A stretch of DNA of 64,000 nt, from the NCBI GenBank assembly GCA_043228905.1, contig JBHGNT010000013.1, forward strand, positions 17,670,001 through 17,734,000, in the 5' to 3' direction. The stretch is from Azolla caroliniana (Eukaryota; Polypodiophyta). The position numbers were made by a program, and so were the translations under genes. The notes beneath the pieces were generated by a model that worked only from the letters and a program-made list of their open reading frames with translations, did not search any database and was not told the origin of the DNA. This document shows, in pieces, positions 10,751 through 23,360 of the stretch. Positions within the stretch are counted from its first letter, which is position 1. Every line of letters starts with the position of its first letter.

Positions 10751-13690
10751 TCTCATCTGTAAATTTTTATAACTAATGGAAGGAGTTTTTTTTGGAAAAA
10801 TTTAAAAAAAACATTGTGATATAAGTACACCTTCCATGTTTCAGAGTTATATTTAAAATTTGTAAGGATTTTTTTTGTACTTATGCATGGTAGCCAAAAA
10901 TCTCCAAAATCAATGTACAATGCACCTTAAGCAAATGCCAAGAGGTATGTCATGTATGGTTTAGCATGACGAGGTTGGCCCCTCGTCATGCTAGTCCACG
11001 CACACTTATTTCAAGGTGTGTTCTATATACAAAAAAGAAGAAGATGTATTCGAAAAAATAATTCATATAGCATACAAATGCAATACTCGAAAATGAATAG
11101 CGTGCCATTGTAAAAGGAGAACCTCGTGACATAGACTTAATTATGTATTGGTCATCCTATTACTTTCTCAAAATTTTGTTTGGATCCTTTTACTTTCTCA
11201 AGTAAAGTGTGGCTTTTTCTGATTTGACTAGTTGTTATAGTCCCTCTAAAATACTTCCACAACGTCATAAATTCTAATGACAGGAAAAAAATATATTTGT
11301 GAAGTTTTTTCCAATTTATTTGGGCCTATACAACATGTCCAAAATCCACCTAATGACGCAACATATTTCTAAACTTCTCCTTGCTGTTACAGTTTACTAA
11401 ATGCAAACTACATAGTAAGTACATAGTTCATCTATAAGCACACACTCTCTCCTTTGGCCAATTGTCTTTGGCTTATGCAATGATAATTTATTTAACAAAT
11501 GGTTGATGAGTTTGGTAGATGCGGCATGTACACGACTTAGGATGCCTCAACAAGCTTCTCAAAGAATGAGGCACTTTACCAACACAAGTATAACATGACG
11601 TGGGAGAGATATGTAAGCATGGGTTGGAGCGCACTACAAAAACATATTCTTTATTTAATATGTAATCTTACTTATACATGTTAATGGTAATTCTCATGTA
11701 TGCAATTGACATCACCACTTTAAAACAAGTTTCTTTACATTTTCTGTGAGGTTAAGAGGGGCATTGGGCAACCTTGAGGAGACTTGTTGCCTACATTTAT
11801 CTTTTCCTTGGTAAGACTGCACGTCAAATTATCACACTACACTTCAATGCTCCATCTTCCTCAGATGTGATTTGGTCGCTCTTCTCACATTTTCAACCCT
11901 CTCATGTTCCTACATATTTCACTTTGTCATAACGTGCACTCTCTAGTGCAACATTCATAACTTAGTATATTTTAGAGTCACTTATCAACTCCACACATAC
12001 TTCATAAAATTGTTTCTCAGACAATTTCATTGCGAATATTTCACTTTTGATTTTGGTAATAAAAACTTGTCTCTCACTTCTTGTGACATATTACATTCTG
12101 CTCTTTCCTTAAGCACTCTTGGAAATTGTTACGAATGTTTCCTTTGTTCGAACTTTTTTTTGTATTCAGAATTGGAAAACATACCCGGTTTAAATATGTC
12201 CTATTTTAAGGGGTTGTGCATGTGACACTATAGTTGTCACCTAAACAACTTTACTAGTTGCTACATATGCTCTCTCAAATCTTCTCTTCAAATTTTTGCA
12301 TTCATCTATTGATCAACCTTAGCACTTAGAACTTGATCACAAAAATCTTAACACATAGCGTTGATCATGCAAAGCGTAGGAAGATGATATGGTGTCTTAT
12401 ATTCCTAATCTTTCCATCTAGTTTCTCTAAGAAAATAAAGTTCAATCCTCACCAAAGGGCTCAACCATGTCTCATATTACATTGCAAATGGTTTCCCATG
12501 GGTCTTAAAAGTATATTCGTCTCTCTCATCATGTTTCTCTCTTCCAAGAATTGACTTTGTTGTATCATTCATCGTCATGATTTTGCTTTTTCAAGTATAT
12601 TTGTCTCTCTTGTCATGTTTTTCTTCGGGAAATTGACTTTGATCTATCATTCATCACATGATTTTGCTTTTTCTAGCTATTTGCTTGGTTGTTTACATTA
12701 TTAATATATGTATAGTGGAGGATGAACACCTCATTTGTGTTTGTGTTTGTGTTTGAGTGTGAACTTTGAAGGTCATAAGTGACTATTGATATTGAATGAC
12801 CTTCTTAGCATGGACTTTGACCTATCATTCATCATCATGATTTTGCTCTCTCTAGCTACTGGGCGGTTTACATTATTTAATCTATGTATCGTAGAGAACG
12901 AGAACCTTCATTGAATGATATTATCACAATGTGTGTGGCGTTAATTAGTGAGTTTTGATACTGAATTTTAGTAATAAGTGTTGCAATTGAGAGAGCCCAT
13001 TACAGTGATTGAGAGAGAAATGTTTGACGAGAAATATGTAGGTTGTAGGAACAAGTGCCAACTACCCTCTCGAGTGTCAAGGCTGAATCAAAAGAGGTGT
13101 ACATTCACTACACTCGATGGGTTCTTCATTACTCTATCACTAGAGAGAATTGAATCTGTTCATCATGCACATAATATTTATTTGTATGTGATCGTGTGGA
13201 TGGATTGAGTTGCTATCCATTACATAAGGCCGAGTGTGAACGGAGTCAACTATGAACTATCCAACATGCAACACCACTAAAATGCACTTACCACCTCTGG
13301 CATGTGAGTTCATGCCAAATCCAAATTGATGACATCAGATCGATTAGATTCAACCGATGCTCATCATCCGTTACAAATCCAGTACCTTGAATTCACAAAA
13401 AAGTCTCCGTCTCTTCTTCTTTTTATGAGTTTACAAGACTTCTGATGACTTTAAAGTTACCACACTCTTGAGATAGGGAGGTCATGGGTGACACAAATGT
13501 TAGGTCATTTAACTTTTATGACTCGAGACTTATAACAAAGTATCCTTCCTAAGTGCTCCCCACAACACTCAGTCTTCCTAGATGTGACTATAAACCTATA
13601 TATAGATAACCCTTTACTTCTCTAGTAACCCTCCACTCTCACTCCTTAAACCTCACTCTTAATTTATCGCCACTTAGACATAATCCCTTC
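10751..13690. other. Intergenic stretch without a recognisable gene
   Basis: AT-rich, with short frames of no identifiable similarity (for example 12010-12225 and 12978-13208). Apart from the perfect hairpin at 10962-10993 I see nothing that can be named. Confidence 0.5.
10962..10993. repeat. Perfect 13-bp inverted repeat with 6-nt loop
   Basis: TAGCATGACGAGG (10962-10974), a loop TTGGCC, and CCTCGTCATGCTA (10981-10993) are exactly complementary. It could be a hairpin relic of a small transposon, a cruciform or an RNA hairpin. No function is assigned. Confidence 0.8.
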
Positions 13691-13708
13691 ATTGCCATTA
13701 CTCAAACT

Positions 13709-13760
13709 ACATACATACATACATACATACATACATACATACATACATACACACACCCAC

Positions 13761-13791
<31 letters not shown>

Positions 13792-13857
13792 TACATACAT
13801 ACATACATACACACACACATACATACATACATACATACATACATACATACATACAAA
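13709..13857. repeat. (ACAT)n/(AC)n compound microsatellite
   Basis: About 150 bp of CATA and CACA units. The open frames that span it on both strands (Thr/His/Ile or Val/Cys/Met/Tyr repeats) are artefacts of the repeat. Confidence 0.95.
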
Positions 13858-14749
13858 CAATTGAATGGGGAATTGCTTCATGAGCTCACACTACACCCCA
13901 ACATCATCATCATCAGAAGTGACAACAATTCATGAAACAGGTCGGTCTCTCTTTACATTAATCTCTGTCTAATTCAATCAAGTCACTATAATTGAACCAC
14001 TCAATGCCTCCATGGGTCATTTCGTGAAGTGTAATTAAACCGATCCATCATTTCTTTGAGTGTAATCATCATGAATCATCGTGATTGGACTTTTAAAACT
14101 ATGGAGAAAACGGGCATTGGAGCCTATAATTGTGAATATTAGTGCAGATGGCTTAATCGCCGGATACACTAAAGACGTTCGTTTCGTTAGAGTAATCAAT
14201 AGGGTTTAATCGAATCGAATCTTTGTTTAGAAACCGTAGTTAGCATAGATTCATCAATGGAGTCTATGAATAAAGCATGACCTGTATTAGAGAGATTAAG
14301 TCTCGTTAATGATGAATTGGAAGATTAATTGGCTTCCTCAATAGTCGGACCGAAGGACCTTCAATTAGAGAAATAAAAACAGAAATTTAAGGACAAATGG
14401 AAGCTCAGATAAATTGATCTTCTAAATTAAGGAGAGTAGGAGCTATTATTTGCACGATTACTGATGTCTTAATATTTCAATCGACTAAGGCGATAGGAAA
14501 CGATTCTCAGGTGAGCGATTGAGGATCGATTAAAGAAGTGGGTCATGGAAACACAGATTAAAGGATACATTGAAGGAGAGATTAAGGATAGATTGATTGC
14601 GTTATTAACCGGTGATTGAAGTGGGTAATGAAACAAAGACTATTGAAAATGTGGGGAAAGATTTAAGGGTAGATTGATTGCAGTAGGTACCCAAATGATT
14701 TAAGGATCGACTATGTGCGATGAATCCTTCTTATTTGCATTGGAACCGA

Positions 14750-14821
14750 TAACCGTTAAACTATGGCTTAACGGTTCGGTTCGGTTCGGTTGGAGCCCAA
14801 ACCAGGCCCATAGCTATGAAC
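14750..14821. repeat. Decayed end of the AACCG/CGGTT fold-back family
   Basis: An interrupted TTAACGGTTCGGTTCGGTT run followed by GGAGCCCAAACC and GGCCCATAGCTA resembles the right terminus of the fold-back element at 60854-62000 (which ends GAGCCGAAACCGTGCCCATTGCTA when read through). Only one end is recognisable. Confidence 0.5.
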
Positions 14822-14874
14822 CGACATAAATTTATCTCTTAATGCAACAGTAGGTTAAGAAACAATAGAGTACT

Positions 14875-15112
14875 ATTGATTTCACACTGTGGGGTATAGG
14901 AATTACTTGCCAACAAGCTATGTCTCATTATCGGTGAAAATCGGAATTATTGCCAATTAGTAGGTCTTATTATCGCTTTCACACTATGCAAAACGGAATA
15001 GAAATCTGAATTCCTTAGGACTAGTAGGTTGGAGGGATGGGGCAGGAGTCTAATGGTTTCACACTATAGGAATTCGGAATTATTGTCGACTAGTAGGTCT
15101 TATTAATCGGTT
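14875..15112. repeat. Short dispersed repeats (TTTCACACTAT... / CTAGTAGGTCTTATTA)
   Basis: A block with TTTCACACTRT, GGAATTATTG and AGTAGGTCTTATTA motifs occurs about three times (from 14880, 14971 and 15058) with substitutions and indels. Looks like a decayed tandem array. No coding. Confidence 0.5.
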
Positions 15113-17160
15113 GCACTCCTATGGCGGGAACAAAATTCTCGGGACAGTTCTATCGAGGTGGAATAAACTTTGATCTCTCTTATAGGTGGCAAACACGGAA
15201 AAAACAAAAAGAGACCCCCCTTGAGATACTTCGGTTCTATGCTTCGACAAACAAACCTGCCTGGACATGTGGGTGGGTTTCTTTGTTCTCTCATGCAAAA
15301 CTTCACATAAGTGTTCCATTGGATTGGATTGGATCTAGTTCCAGCTTCAAGCTGCCTCGTTGATTTGTAGGGCAACGATATGCCAACCATTCTCTTCGTT
15401 GTCAAGAACAACTTAGCTTCTCTTTACTCCCATGTTAAAAATAAACAATGTGATGCCAACACTGTGGAGAGCTTATTACTTTTTTTGCTCCCTCATTCAT
15501 GAACCTTTTGTAGTAGAAGCATTTTGCTTTGTGACTAATTAATAAAAGCCTTTCCCGTCACATAAAACATATTTCCATGCAATAAGTATTGTCTTGGTAT
15601 GATCCTCGAACTTGGGAGTCCAATATGTGAATGTATATGCCATATAATGGAGTCTGATCATGAAAGTTTAAAGGCGCTCGAAATTTCTCGACACACTAGA
15701 TATCATTATACGAAGACAATAAAAAACATGATATCTTATTACACGTAAAACAAATATTCACATTTTACAATTAGATATAGAAACTTAAATATAGGAGGGA
15801 AATCAAAATCAGAATTCATGGTTGTGCAACATGTCAATGTATCTAGTGTTCTCCCTAAGTAATGTTTTCAAAACATGCAATTGGTTTAACTAATGTGATT
15901 GGTGCATATGTTTGTATATGCCAATGAATGTGGAAGTTAAATCGAGGCAAAAGACATTTGAAGGATGTGATATCTATAAATAACGATAATCACTCATGTA
16001 ATTGAAACAACTAGATATTTGTTTGATGACATGATCTGGCTTCCAATTGTGTTTAGTACATCATATGGCAGTTATCACTCAAGAAACAAACAAAAATTGG
16101 GCAAAATTATGCATTATTACTCTCCCATATTCCAAGCTTTGTTTTTTCAAAATGCGAGAAAATGGTGACCCATATGTTTAGAAGTTTTGTGAAGTTTCAA
16201 AACTCATAAAGTCATGTTCAAACTTGATGTGAACTCCAAGCTTTATCCCTTTTCAATATCGTTCACATGAATACGAAGATTCTATGAAACCTATGCTAGG
16301 AGCAAAGTCTACCCAATATCGACTTTTGCGAAATGTCATATTCATGGGGGTAAATCATATTGATGGAGTGGAAGTGTCTCATCCATCTTCATTGCCCTAA
16401 CTTTCTTCATACATATGTGAAGATCTTCATGATTTCTATGTTTGCGCCCTAATTGTATTCTTACAAGTAGAGCATCGAATGAATGAAATTCTATCGTCTT
16501 TATGTTCACTACAAATTGATCATACATAGCTGCATGAACACTTTGTGTTTAAGCTACATTAAAAGGTCGATAAAAAAGTGTCACACACAACCGACAAAAA
16601 GGGATACAATAAAGGCACATTTTTGTGTATCGACATTGTCATCTAATTACAACAAGAACTTTACTTTGTTAGAGAATCTCAAAAGTAGGCCATGGCCCAA
16701 ACCTGTGATCAATGCTTACTCAAAATATACATACTTGGACAATTGAAGTTCAATTAATTAAAGGACACATGCACATGAAAGCTAAGAAGTTCTCTCTCTC
16801 TCTCTCTCTCTCTCCAAATAAATTACCAATCAAACAAAAGGCAGCATCCATCTGGAAGGCTCTTTTTGGTGACGATGCAACTATGCACAAGATGGCATGG
16901 TCGAGGCTCTTTTACAAATAAAAAAATGGGGAAAATACCATTACCATCTTATCGTAAGTTTTCAAGGTTCGTTCAAATGGGTAGTAAATGTTTGATAACA
17001 TATAGGAACACAGATAAATGTTTTATATTATAGGAGCTAAGAGGGGTTTTTTCTAGTAAATTTTGCAAACCTATGGGAGTGATGCGATCAAAGTATATTT
17101 TTTGCAAACCTAGAGGGGGTGTAAACTTACAGCAACAACAAAAAACATCGGGGGGTGAGT
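15113..17160. other. Intergenic stretch, nothing recognised
   Basis: Short frames at 15121-15363 and 16483-16746 have no recognisable similarity. A (CT)n run lies at about 16793-16815. Nothing else can be supported. Confidence 0.5.
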
Positions 17161-17166
17161 GAAGAA

Positions 17167-17388
17167 GAAAAACCATGTGAAGGTGTGTAGTAGTAGTAGT
17201 AGTAGTAGTAGTAGTCGTAGTAGAAAAACCACGTGAAGTTGTGTAGTAGTAGTAGTAGAAAAACCATGTGAAGGTGTGTGGTAGTAGTAGTTGTAGCAAA
17301 AAAACCATGTGAAGTTGTGTAGTAGTAGTAGTAGTAGTAGAAAAACCATGTGAAGGTGTGTAGCAGCAACATTAGTAGTAGTAGCCAT
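17167..17388. repeat. Variable minisatellite of (TAG)n blocks upstream of the first kinase gene
   Basis: Five units start at about 17167, 17223, 17259, 17299 and 17340. Each is GAAAAACCATGTGAAGKTGTG followed by a different number of TAG triplets. Units differ mainly in TAG copy number, so length polymorphism is likely. It lies in the presumed promoter or 5' flank. Confidence 0.9.
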
Positions 17389-17412
17389 AAGCGAGGGGAA
17401 TCAAGAACAGAG

Positions 17413-17445
17413 CCCTTAAACCCTAAACCCTAAACCTTAAACCCT
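17413..17445. promoter_or_regulatory. Telomere-like (telo-box) tract upstream of the kinase gene
   Basis: About four consecutive AAACCCTA-type units (CCCTTAAACCCTAAACCC then TAAACCTTAAACCC). In plants telo-boxes in promoters are bound by TRB and related factors and often mark genes active in cycling cells; a short insertion of telomeric repeat is the alternative. Confidence 0.6.
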
Positions 17446-17467
17446 GTACGGGGCTCGCGTGGAAAGG

Positions 17468-20400
17468 ATGGGTAATTATTGTAGCGGGGGGGGGGGGGGG
17501 GGGCACGTGCTATATTTTGGTGACAAAGATTGTGAGATTACATATACATGGAATAATAACCTTGGGAGTAAAAGTGTAAATAAAAATAGAGAGAATGTTG
17601 AAGCCGATTATGGGCGGGCGGCCATTGGCCGGGCGCCGACGGGCTGATTGTCCGCAGCTCTCGGGCCAGGCAGCCATGGCCGAGCTTTTTTTTTGAGGAA
17701 CTAATGTATGTATATGCATAAAACATTTGGTGAAGTAAAAACGACTAAGGCTTCTTTCCGGCCTTGTCGGCACGCAGGCAGCGCCGCCACACAGCAGAAT
17801 CAGAATCAGAATCAGAATCAGAACCAGAACCAGAATCAGAATAAGCAGAATCTGAATTTGAATCAGAACCAGAACCAGAATCTGAATCAGAAGCAGCAGA
17901 AGCAGACAAGCACCCCCACCTATGCCAATGGATCCTCCTCCTCCGCCACCGCCACCGCCGCCGAGGCTGTGTCTCCTTCGATTCCTTCATCCCTACACCC
18001 CCCCCTCCTCCGAGGCTTCTCCTTAGCCGACCTCCGCACGGCCACCCGCAACTTCCGCCCCGACAGCGTTGTGGGGACTGGAGGGTTTGGGATGGTGTTC
18101 AGAGGCCACATCGATCCCCACACCTTCCACCCCACTCGTCCTCGCCTCGGCATCGAGATCGCCGTCAAGATGCTCGATGTAGAAGGTCCCCAAGGCCACA
18201 ACGAATGGCTGGTATGTCAATCTCTCTCTCTCTCTCTTCTTCTTCTTTTGGTAAAAGCATAACAATTATATCAATTGTATGTAAAATCCACTTCGTTACA
18301 ACACTTCTTAGTCTCCTATACCTATCAATTGTAGGGAGAGGGATGGTCCTGTATATGCATTTGAATATGCCACTAGAAAACCGGACTGAATATGCAATTT
18401 GATGAAATGATCCCCACATGCATGCTCTAACATCTAGAAATTTCACATAAGGATACCTTTTCAACTTCTTCATCTAGGCTTTCACCCCATGTCTACTATT
18501 AAACATGAAAATGTTATGGATTATTCCAATTGTGTTGCAATCCCCAATCTCGTAACAGAAAGAAACAAGTAGTGAGAACTGCTGGCAATAAGTCGTCCAA
18601 GAAATATGTAAGTTGGTGTTAACAACTTATCATATTACATGACACGAACCCTCAAGAGAACTCTAAAGAAGCCATTGAGTTGTATCTCTATCTCCTCATG
18701 TAGGAGCTCATGAAGCTATGGAGCTCTAAATTTGGAATATTAAGCCTTGTAGAGTCTTAAAAACTAAATAATATGACATTAGTCTCCTTAACAAACATCA
18801 ATCTCAACTGGTGGTAGTGGAGGTAGAAATGCTCGATCTAGAAAACGATTTGTCGTGTAGGGCTCTAATCAAGAGTCATGGAAATCCAAGTGAAGAATAA
18901 TTGACAGTGGAAGCTCCAAACAAAAAAGCCATGTGTCAACAACTTTTGGCCTATAGAAGCATGGATAGAATTATTTGAGCAAATTTTTCCAAGACTAACC
19001 TGTCATCTTGTTGATAATTAACAATGGTCAGGAGTCTGATTAGTGACCTTATCTTACACATTGGTCTCGGGGTGATATCTGAAAGATAACAAAATAAGGA
19101 CGTGGGTCACTAACTATGGTATCTACTAAGCCATGGAGTTGAACTAGTTTTTGAAGTGAAAGGTTAATTGTAGTCTCACTGGAGATGAAGATGTAGCAGG
19201 ACTTAAATCATGTGCCGTCTTGGAGAAACAGTTAATGACAACAATGATGGAACCATGGCCCTAGGGAATGGGAGCTCAATAATTAAATTCACTGAAATGC
19301 TTTTCCAAGGACTGGTTGGAACTTGTAAAGGCTGAAGCAGACCACGGGGAGGATTTTTATGGATTTTTGCATGGTAACATGTATTGCACAAGGATACAAC
19401 AGAGACCTAGACACCAATAATCTTGAGTAATGAGATTCAGATTCTTGTCAATTCTAAAGTGGCCAATGAAAGGGGAATCATGAGAGGGTTGGAGAACTTG
19501 AAGTAGGGGAGCACCACAGGAATTAAAAACATATATTTGCTGAAAAGTAATTTTATCATGAACACAAAACACATCATAGTCTAACTGCTGAAATGTGTGG
19601 CTAGAGGAGGAGCATGAACCAAGGTGAGAAAGGAATTCTTGTGCCAATGATTCTGTGGTAACTGCAGGCTGGATTGCCTCTAGTGGAATTAGAATTAGAA
19701 TTAGAATTTTGATCATCCATAAAAAGGCCAAATTTGACCTACGGGACCAGAGTATACATGTGTTCTTGATATGTGTCTCCTTCTAAAAAAAGGTGTTCAT
19801 ACATTTAAGTACGAAGTCTCTATGCTGCACATATGAGCTCAACCTTCTAGGTGGTGTCTTAATTATGGCACTTAAGTTATCACTCCCTCTTAGTATGTCA
19901 GCATATCTTGAACGAATTGCACTATATGCTGAGCATGTGAAGAGCAAGTGACATTCATCCTCTACCATGCCTTCATTGCATACTTTACATGCCTTCTAGG
20001 TGAAGTACTGTTATGAGGGGGAAGAAGTTGCCATCAGTAGGACCAAAAATGGTCTGGGGCTGCTGATCAAATGTGGTTTCCCCATCTTAGTTTTGAAATA
20101 AGATCTATGGAAATGACAACCTCTTTTTCTTGAAGTGTGCCAAGACAGCCTGGTAACACATGTGTACGCCATTGTGTTTGGTGTTGAAGTGGTTCGAAAA
20201 TACTCAGGGTTGTACATAGTCACATTATGAAGATAGCTGTCAAGAAATTGTTGCCACACTTGAAATGAGTCAATAATCATTAAAACTTCCTTATAATAAA
20301 CAGGATATTTAATTTCAGCACCATGTAATGTAAAATCACAGGCAATCAATTGTAGCTCATGATCCTTTTGATGGCAAGACATTACCGAAAACGTAAAATC

Positions 20401-22068
20401 TGAGGCATCACAAAGATCAATCTTGGTGAAATAACACATGCCTGGAAGCTAATTCTAGGCATAGATGGCCTTTGATAATTTACATGAGCATCTGAGTCAT
20501 TCCTATACATAGTTTCTCTCTTTTAAATTCCTTTGATCCTACTATCTATCTGCATTTTTATATAACACGTTTCTCATTTCTCTTATGTTGCAAAACCTTA
20601 CCACTTCCTCTTTGCAATAATGTAGGCTGAGATACGCTTTCTTGGGGAGCTTCACCATCCCAATCTTGTTAAACTCATTGGTTTTTGCGCCGAAGGAGAA
20701 CACCGCTTGCTTGTATATGAATTTATGAATCGAGGGAGCCTTGATAACCATCTCTTCAGAAGTGAGTGTTTTTTTCATGCTTCAAAATTAACTAAGAGTC
20801 ATAAGTTTTGCTATCTTCAAACATGTTCTTTTGCAAAGTTGATATTTTAAAAATTATTCAATGGATGTGTTGATTATTACATTATGTAGGGGGGAATAGT
20901 TATCAAGCATTATCATGGGCTATGCGAATGAAAATCGCTGTCCATGCAGCACGCGGTCTTTCTTACCTGCACACGTGTAAAAGACCAATTATATATAGAG
21001 ATTTCAAGTCGGCAAATATCTTGCTAGACTCAGTAAGTCTATTGATAAATCTGTATTGTGATTAACAAAAAGAATTTCCAATCCTTGTTTATTTACTTTG
21101 TTAAAATGCCTCACCATCAACTTAATAGGATTTCAATGCCAAGTTATCCGACTTCGGCCTTGCAAAAGATGGACCAACAGGAGATCAGACACATGTGACT
21201 ACAAGAGTATTGGGGACATTAGGATATGCAGCCCCTGAATATGTTGCCACTGGTAACACTTTGATTCATGATTGAATTTTCTATTAGTTAATTTTCAAAC
21301 ATTACAAATTACAATTATATCTTATCATTGAGTGCTTCATCATCCCATAATGGCATACAAGTATCATGTAAATGGAGTGTGTAGATATTGATGGAAAAGG
21401 GGGGGAAATAGAGCCTACAGAGAATTGATAAAAATTGTCAACCATTTGCGTTATCACATGGAAATAACCATCAATATTGAGAAGTTGAATTGTAAATAGC
21501 TTTGTATCAACAGAGAGTTGCATGATGGTGACGAACAAATATATGTGGGGTTGCCAGGTTTTGGGTGTTTGTGCATATGATTAACAAGAAAACCTTCACA
21601 CCTTGCTAAAAGATGAAGAGGATGATAAGTATTATAAGAGTGTGCTTGTCTTTTTTTATGTGGTAATCTAATAAATGAGTGGCATGTAATGTGTCAGGGT
21701 GGTTGACACCGAAGAGTGATGTGTATGGGTATGGTGTCGTGCTCTTAGAGATATTGACAGGTCGGAAAGCTGTGGATGAAAACAAACCAAGCCAGGAAAA
21801 ACACTTGGTCGAGTGGGCCATGCCCTTCTTAACCAACAAGCAAAGGCTGCTCCGCATTATGGACCAAAAGCTCGATGGGCAATACTCACTCAAAGGGGCA
21901 AAGAAAGTGGCGTCATTAGCATTACATTGCCTCAAGGAGAACCCGAAGCTTCGACCCACCATGAAAGAAGTCCTTGATTTCATCGAACCTTTGTGCAATT
22001 CTCCGATCCATTCATCTTCTTCTATCAGCACCTCTCCCTACCGCTCCCCAGTTTTGTCCCTAGCATGA
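17468..22068 (+). CDS. Receptor-like cytoplasmic kinase, RLCK-VII/PBL type
   Basis: Serine/threonine kinase. Exons: up to 18211; 20626-20761; 20890-21032; 21129-21252; 21698-22068 (TGA). Introns are GT-AG and phases match through the kinase domain. Motifs: glycine loop [12 protein letters not shown]; lysine in [21 protein letters not shown] catalytic loop; [24 protein letters not shown]. The family passes signals from plasma-membrane receptor kinases. The start is uncertain. A frame opens at ATG 17708 (425-aa model). Alternatively a small exon at 17468-17506 (MGNYCS then Gly6 and His, an N-myristoylation/palmitoylation-like start) could splice in phase (donor GT 17507, acceptor AG 17749) to the segment [10 protein letters not shown]. 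That would fit the family's usual MGNC-type start better, though the donor is weak. Exon 1 is GC-rich and has an Asn-Gln repeat tract. The first large intron (18212-20625) is full of decayed transposons. Confidence 0.85.
17486..17503 (+). repeat. G18 homopolymer in the candidate first kinase exon
   Basis: Eighteen consecutive G bases. If the MGNYC start is used they code six glycines. Such a run can form G-quadruplex DNA or RNA and is prone to length change and to sequencing error. Confidence 0.8.
19203..20439 (-). mobile_element. Decayed Ty3/gypsy fragment (RNase H to integrase) in kinase intron 1
   Basis: On the minus strand, 20439 to about 20020 resembles RNase H ([10 protein letters not shown], then [30 protein letters not shown], and an YFRTT / KMGKP end). 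Then 19560-19203 resembles integrase: [56 protein letters not shown]. Stops and frameshifts are many, and catalytic residues are partly gone (for example a Cys or Asn where His or Asp would be expected). The pattern LQPL-P-PWKSIS and the KMGKP RNase H end resemble a Ty3 lineage common in fungi. The 250-bp segment at 19750-20005 appears to be a separate insertion. Confidence 0.7.
19750..20005 (-). mobile_element. LINE 3' tail (zinc-binding end) nested in the gypsy fragment
   Basis: The minus strand reads [33 protein letters not shown], then [16 protein letters not shown] and a stop. C-x2-C...H-x4-C followed by a Tyr/Arg-rich helix is the C-terminal zinc-binding end of many LINE reverse transcriptases. 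It sits between RNase H and integrase of the gypsy remnant, where such a sequence does not belong. It is only about 75 residues, so the element is 5'-truncated, as is usual for LINEs. Confidence 0.55.
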
Positions 22069-23096
22069 ATCATATTCTAAAAGATCAAAAGAAGTCGACA
22101 ATAGAGTAGCTACCTGTTAAATACGTACAAAATGCAAAACACTAATAGTATATAAATTGGGGGTATCTAGCTCTGATATGCCAACAGGAACACTATCTCC
22201 TTTGTATTTCATACATTGCAAATATAGAGAACGTGTAAAACAGGCTAGCTAACCCTTACAATATCAGTAAAGTCTACTGGTCTTGTTTGGTATACAAGAT
22301 GAAAAATATGAAATGTATGATAGGTTGGTGGCCAGGTAGGCCACATATCCAACAATAAACCCTATCCTCTGTTTGGTATACGAAGACTGTATAATAGCAA
22401 GAAATGTGTATCATAGAGAAGCTATAGCCTTATCATCGTACTGGTATAAATATATGATAGGTTAGTTAGCTAGGCTATATACCAAAAATAAACCCTACCT
22501 TCCGTTGTTTTGTATATGAAGAGTGTAAAATATTGAGAAATGTGTATAATAGGAAAGCTAGCCTTCCCAATAAGCACTAATGAAGTAGTCTCGGCTTCTT
22601 TGACAACAGAGATATGACAATGAGATGAGTTTTAGAAATCTCAATGTTCACTTGCAACACTTAACATGCTTTACCATATTCAATTTCATATAAATTTGTT
22701 TCTATTTATTTGTGCTAAAGTTGTCAACATGTAACAAATGATAATATGATCAAATCTAGTAGCTGTGAGTTCCAGGTTTGGTTATCACTCTTTGTTGTAC
22801 AAGTTACATCAAAGTTAGCTCTCCAGTTCATAGTGTACTATTAATGTCATACCAATGACCTAATATGAGATGTAATTTACATCATAAGCTCATGTTGTAC
22901 CATTGTTAGTGAGCTTTAGATGGTTTGAAGTTACAGCTTGGAGGAATTTTGGATCATTTGCATTCGTGAATTCATGATTAGAAGTGGAAGACAACTATTG
23001 ATGGATGTACAACAATAAAAGTCCTGATTTTCATATTCAAGTTTATCTATACTCATGCATCAAACATTTGGTCCAGTCAAAAGAATCGAGTAATCA

Positions 23097-23360
23097 AGAA
23101 AACATGTATTTTGCTTAAAGATATCGGGCTTAGTGAACCTTTAATATATGTGTAAGAAACATGTATTTTGCTTAAAGATATCGGGCTTAGTGAACCTTTA
23201 ATATACGTATAAGAAACATGTATTCTGCTCCACAAATAAGATATCAAAGTTAGTGAATCTTTGCTGTATGTATATATATACCACATGTATATCATAAGTT
23301 CTTTTACAAACATCAGCACGTATTCTACTCAAGTAAAGACATCAAACCTAGTGAATCAGA
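23097..23360. repeat. Tandem array, ~60-bp unit, four copies
   Basis: Units start near 23097, 23155, 23212 and 23312 with AACATGTATT, TGCTTAAAGATATC and TTAGTGAACCTTT motifs. The first two are nearly identical, the last two diverged. Confidence 0.85.

Noticed and set aside
13664-13883. Tyr/Val/Cys/Met and Thr/His/Ile repeat proteins
   Set aside because: Translations of a tetranucleotide microsatellite on both strands.
17110-17388. Three overlapping minus-strand frames with Tyr/Leu/Thr runs
   Set aside because: Reading the TAG minisatellite in three frames; no coding signal.
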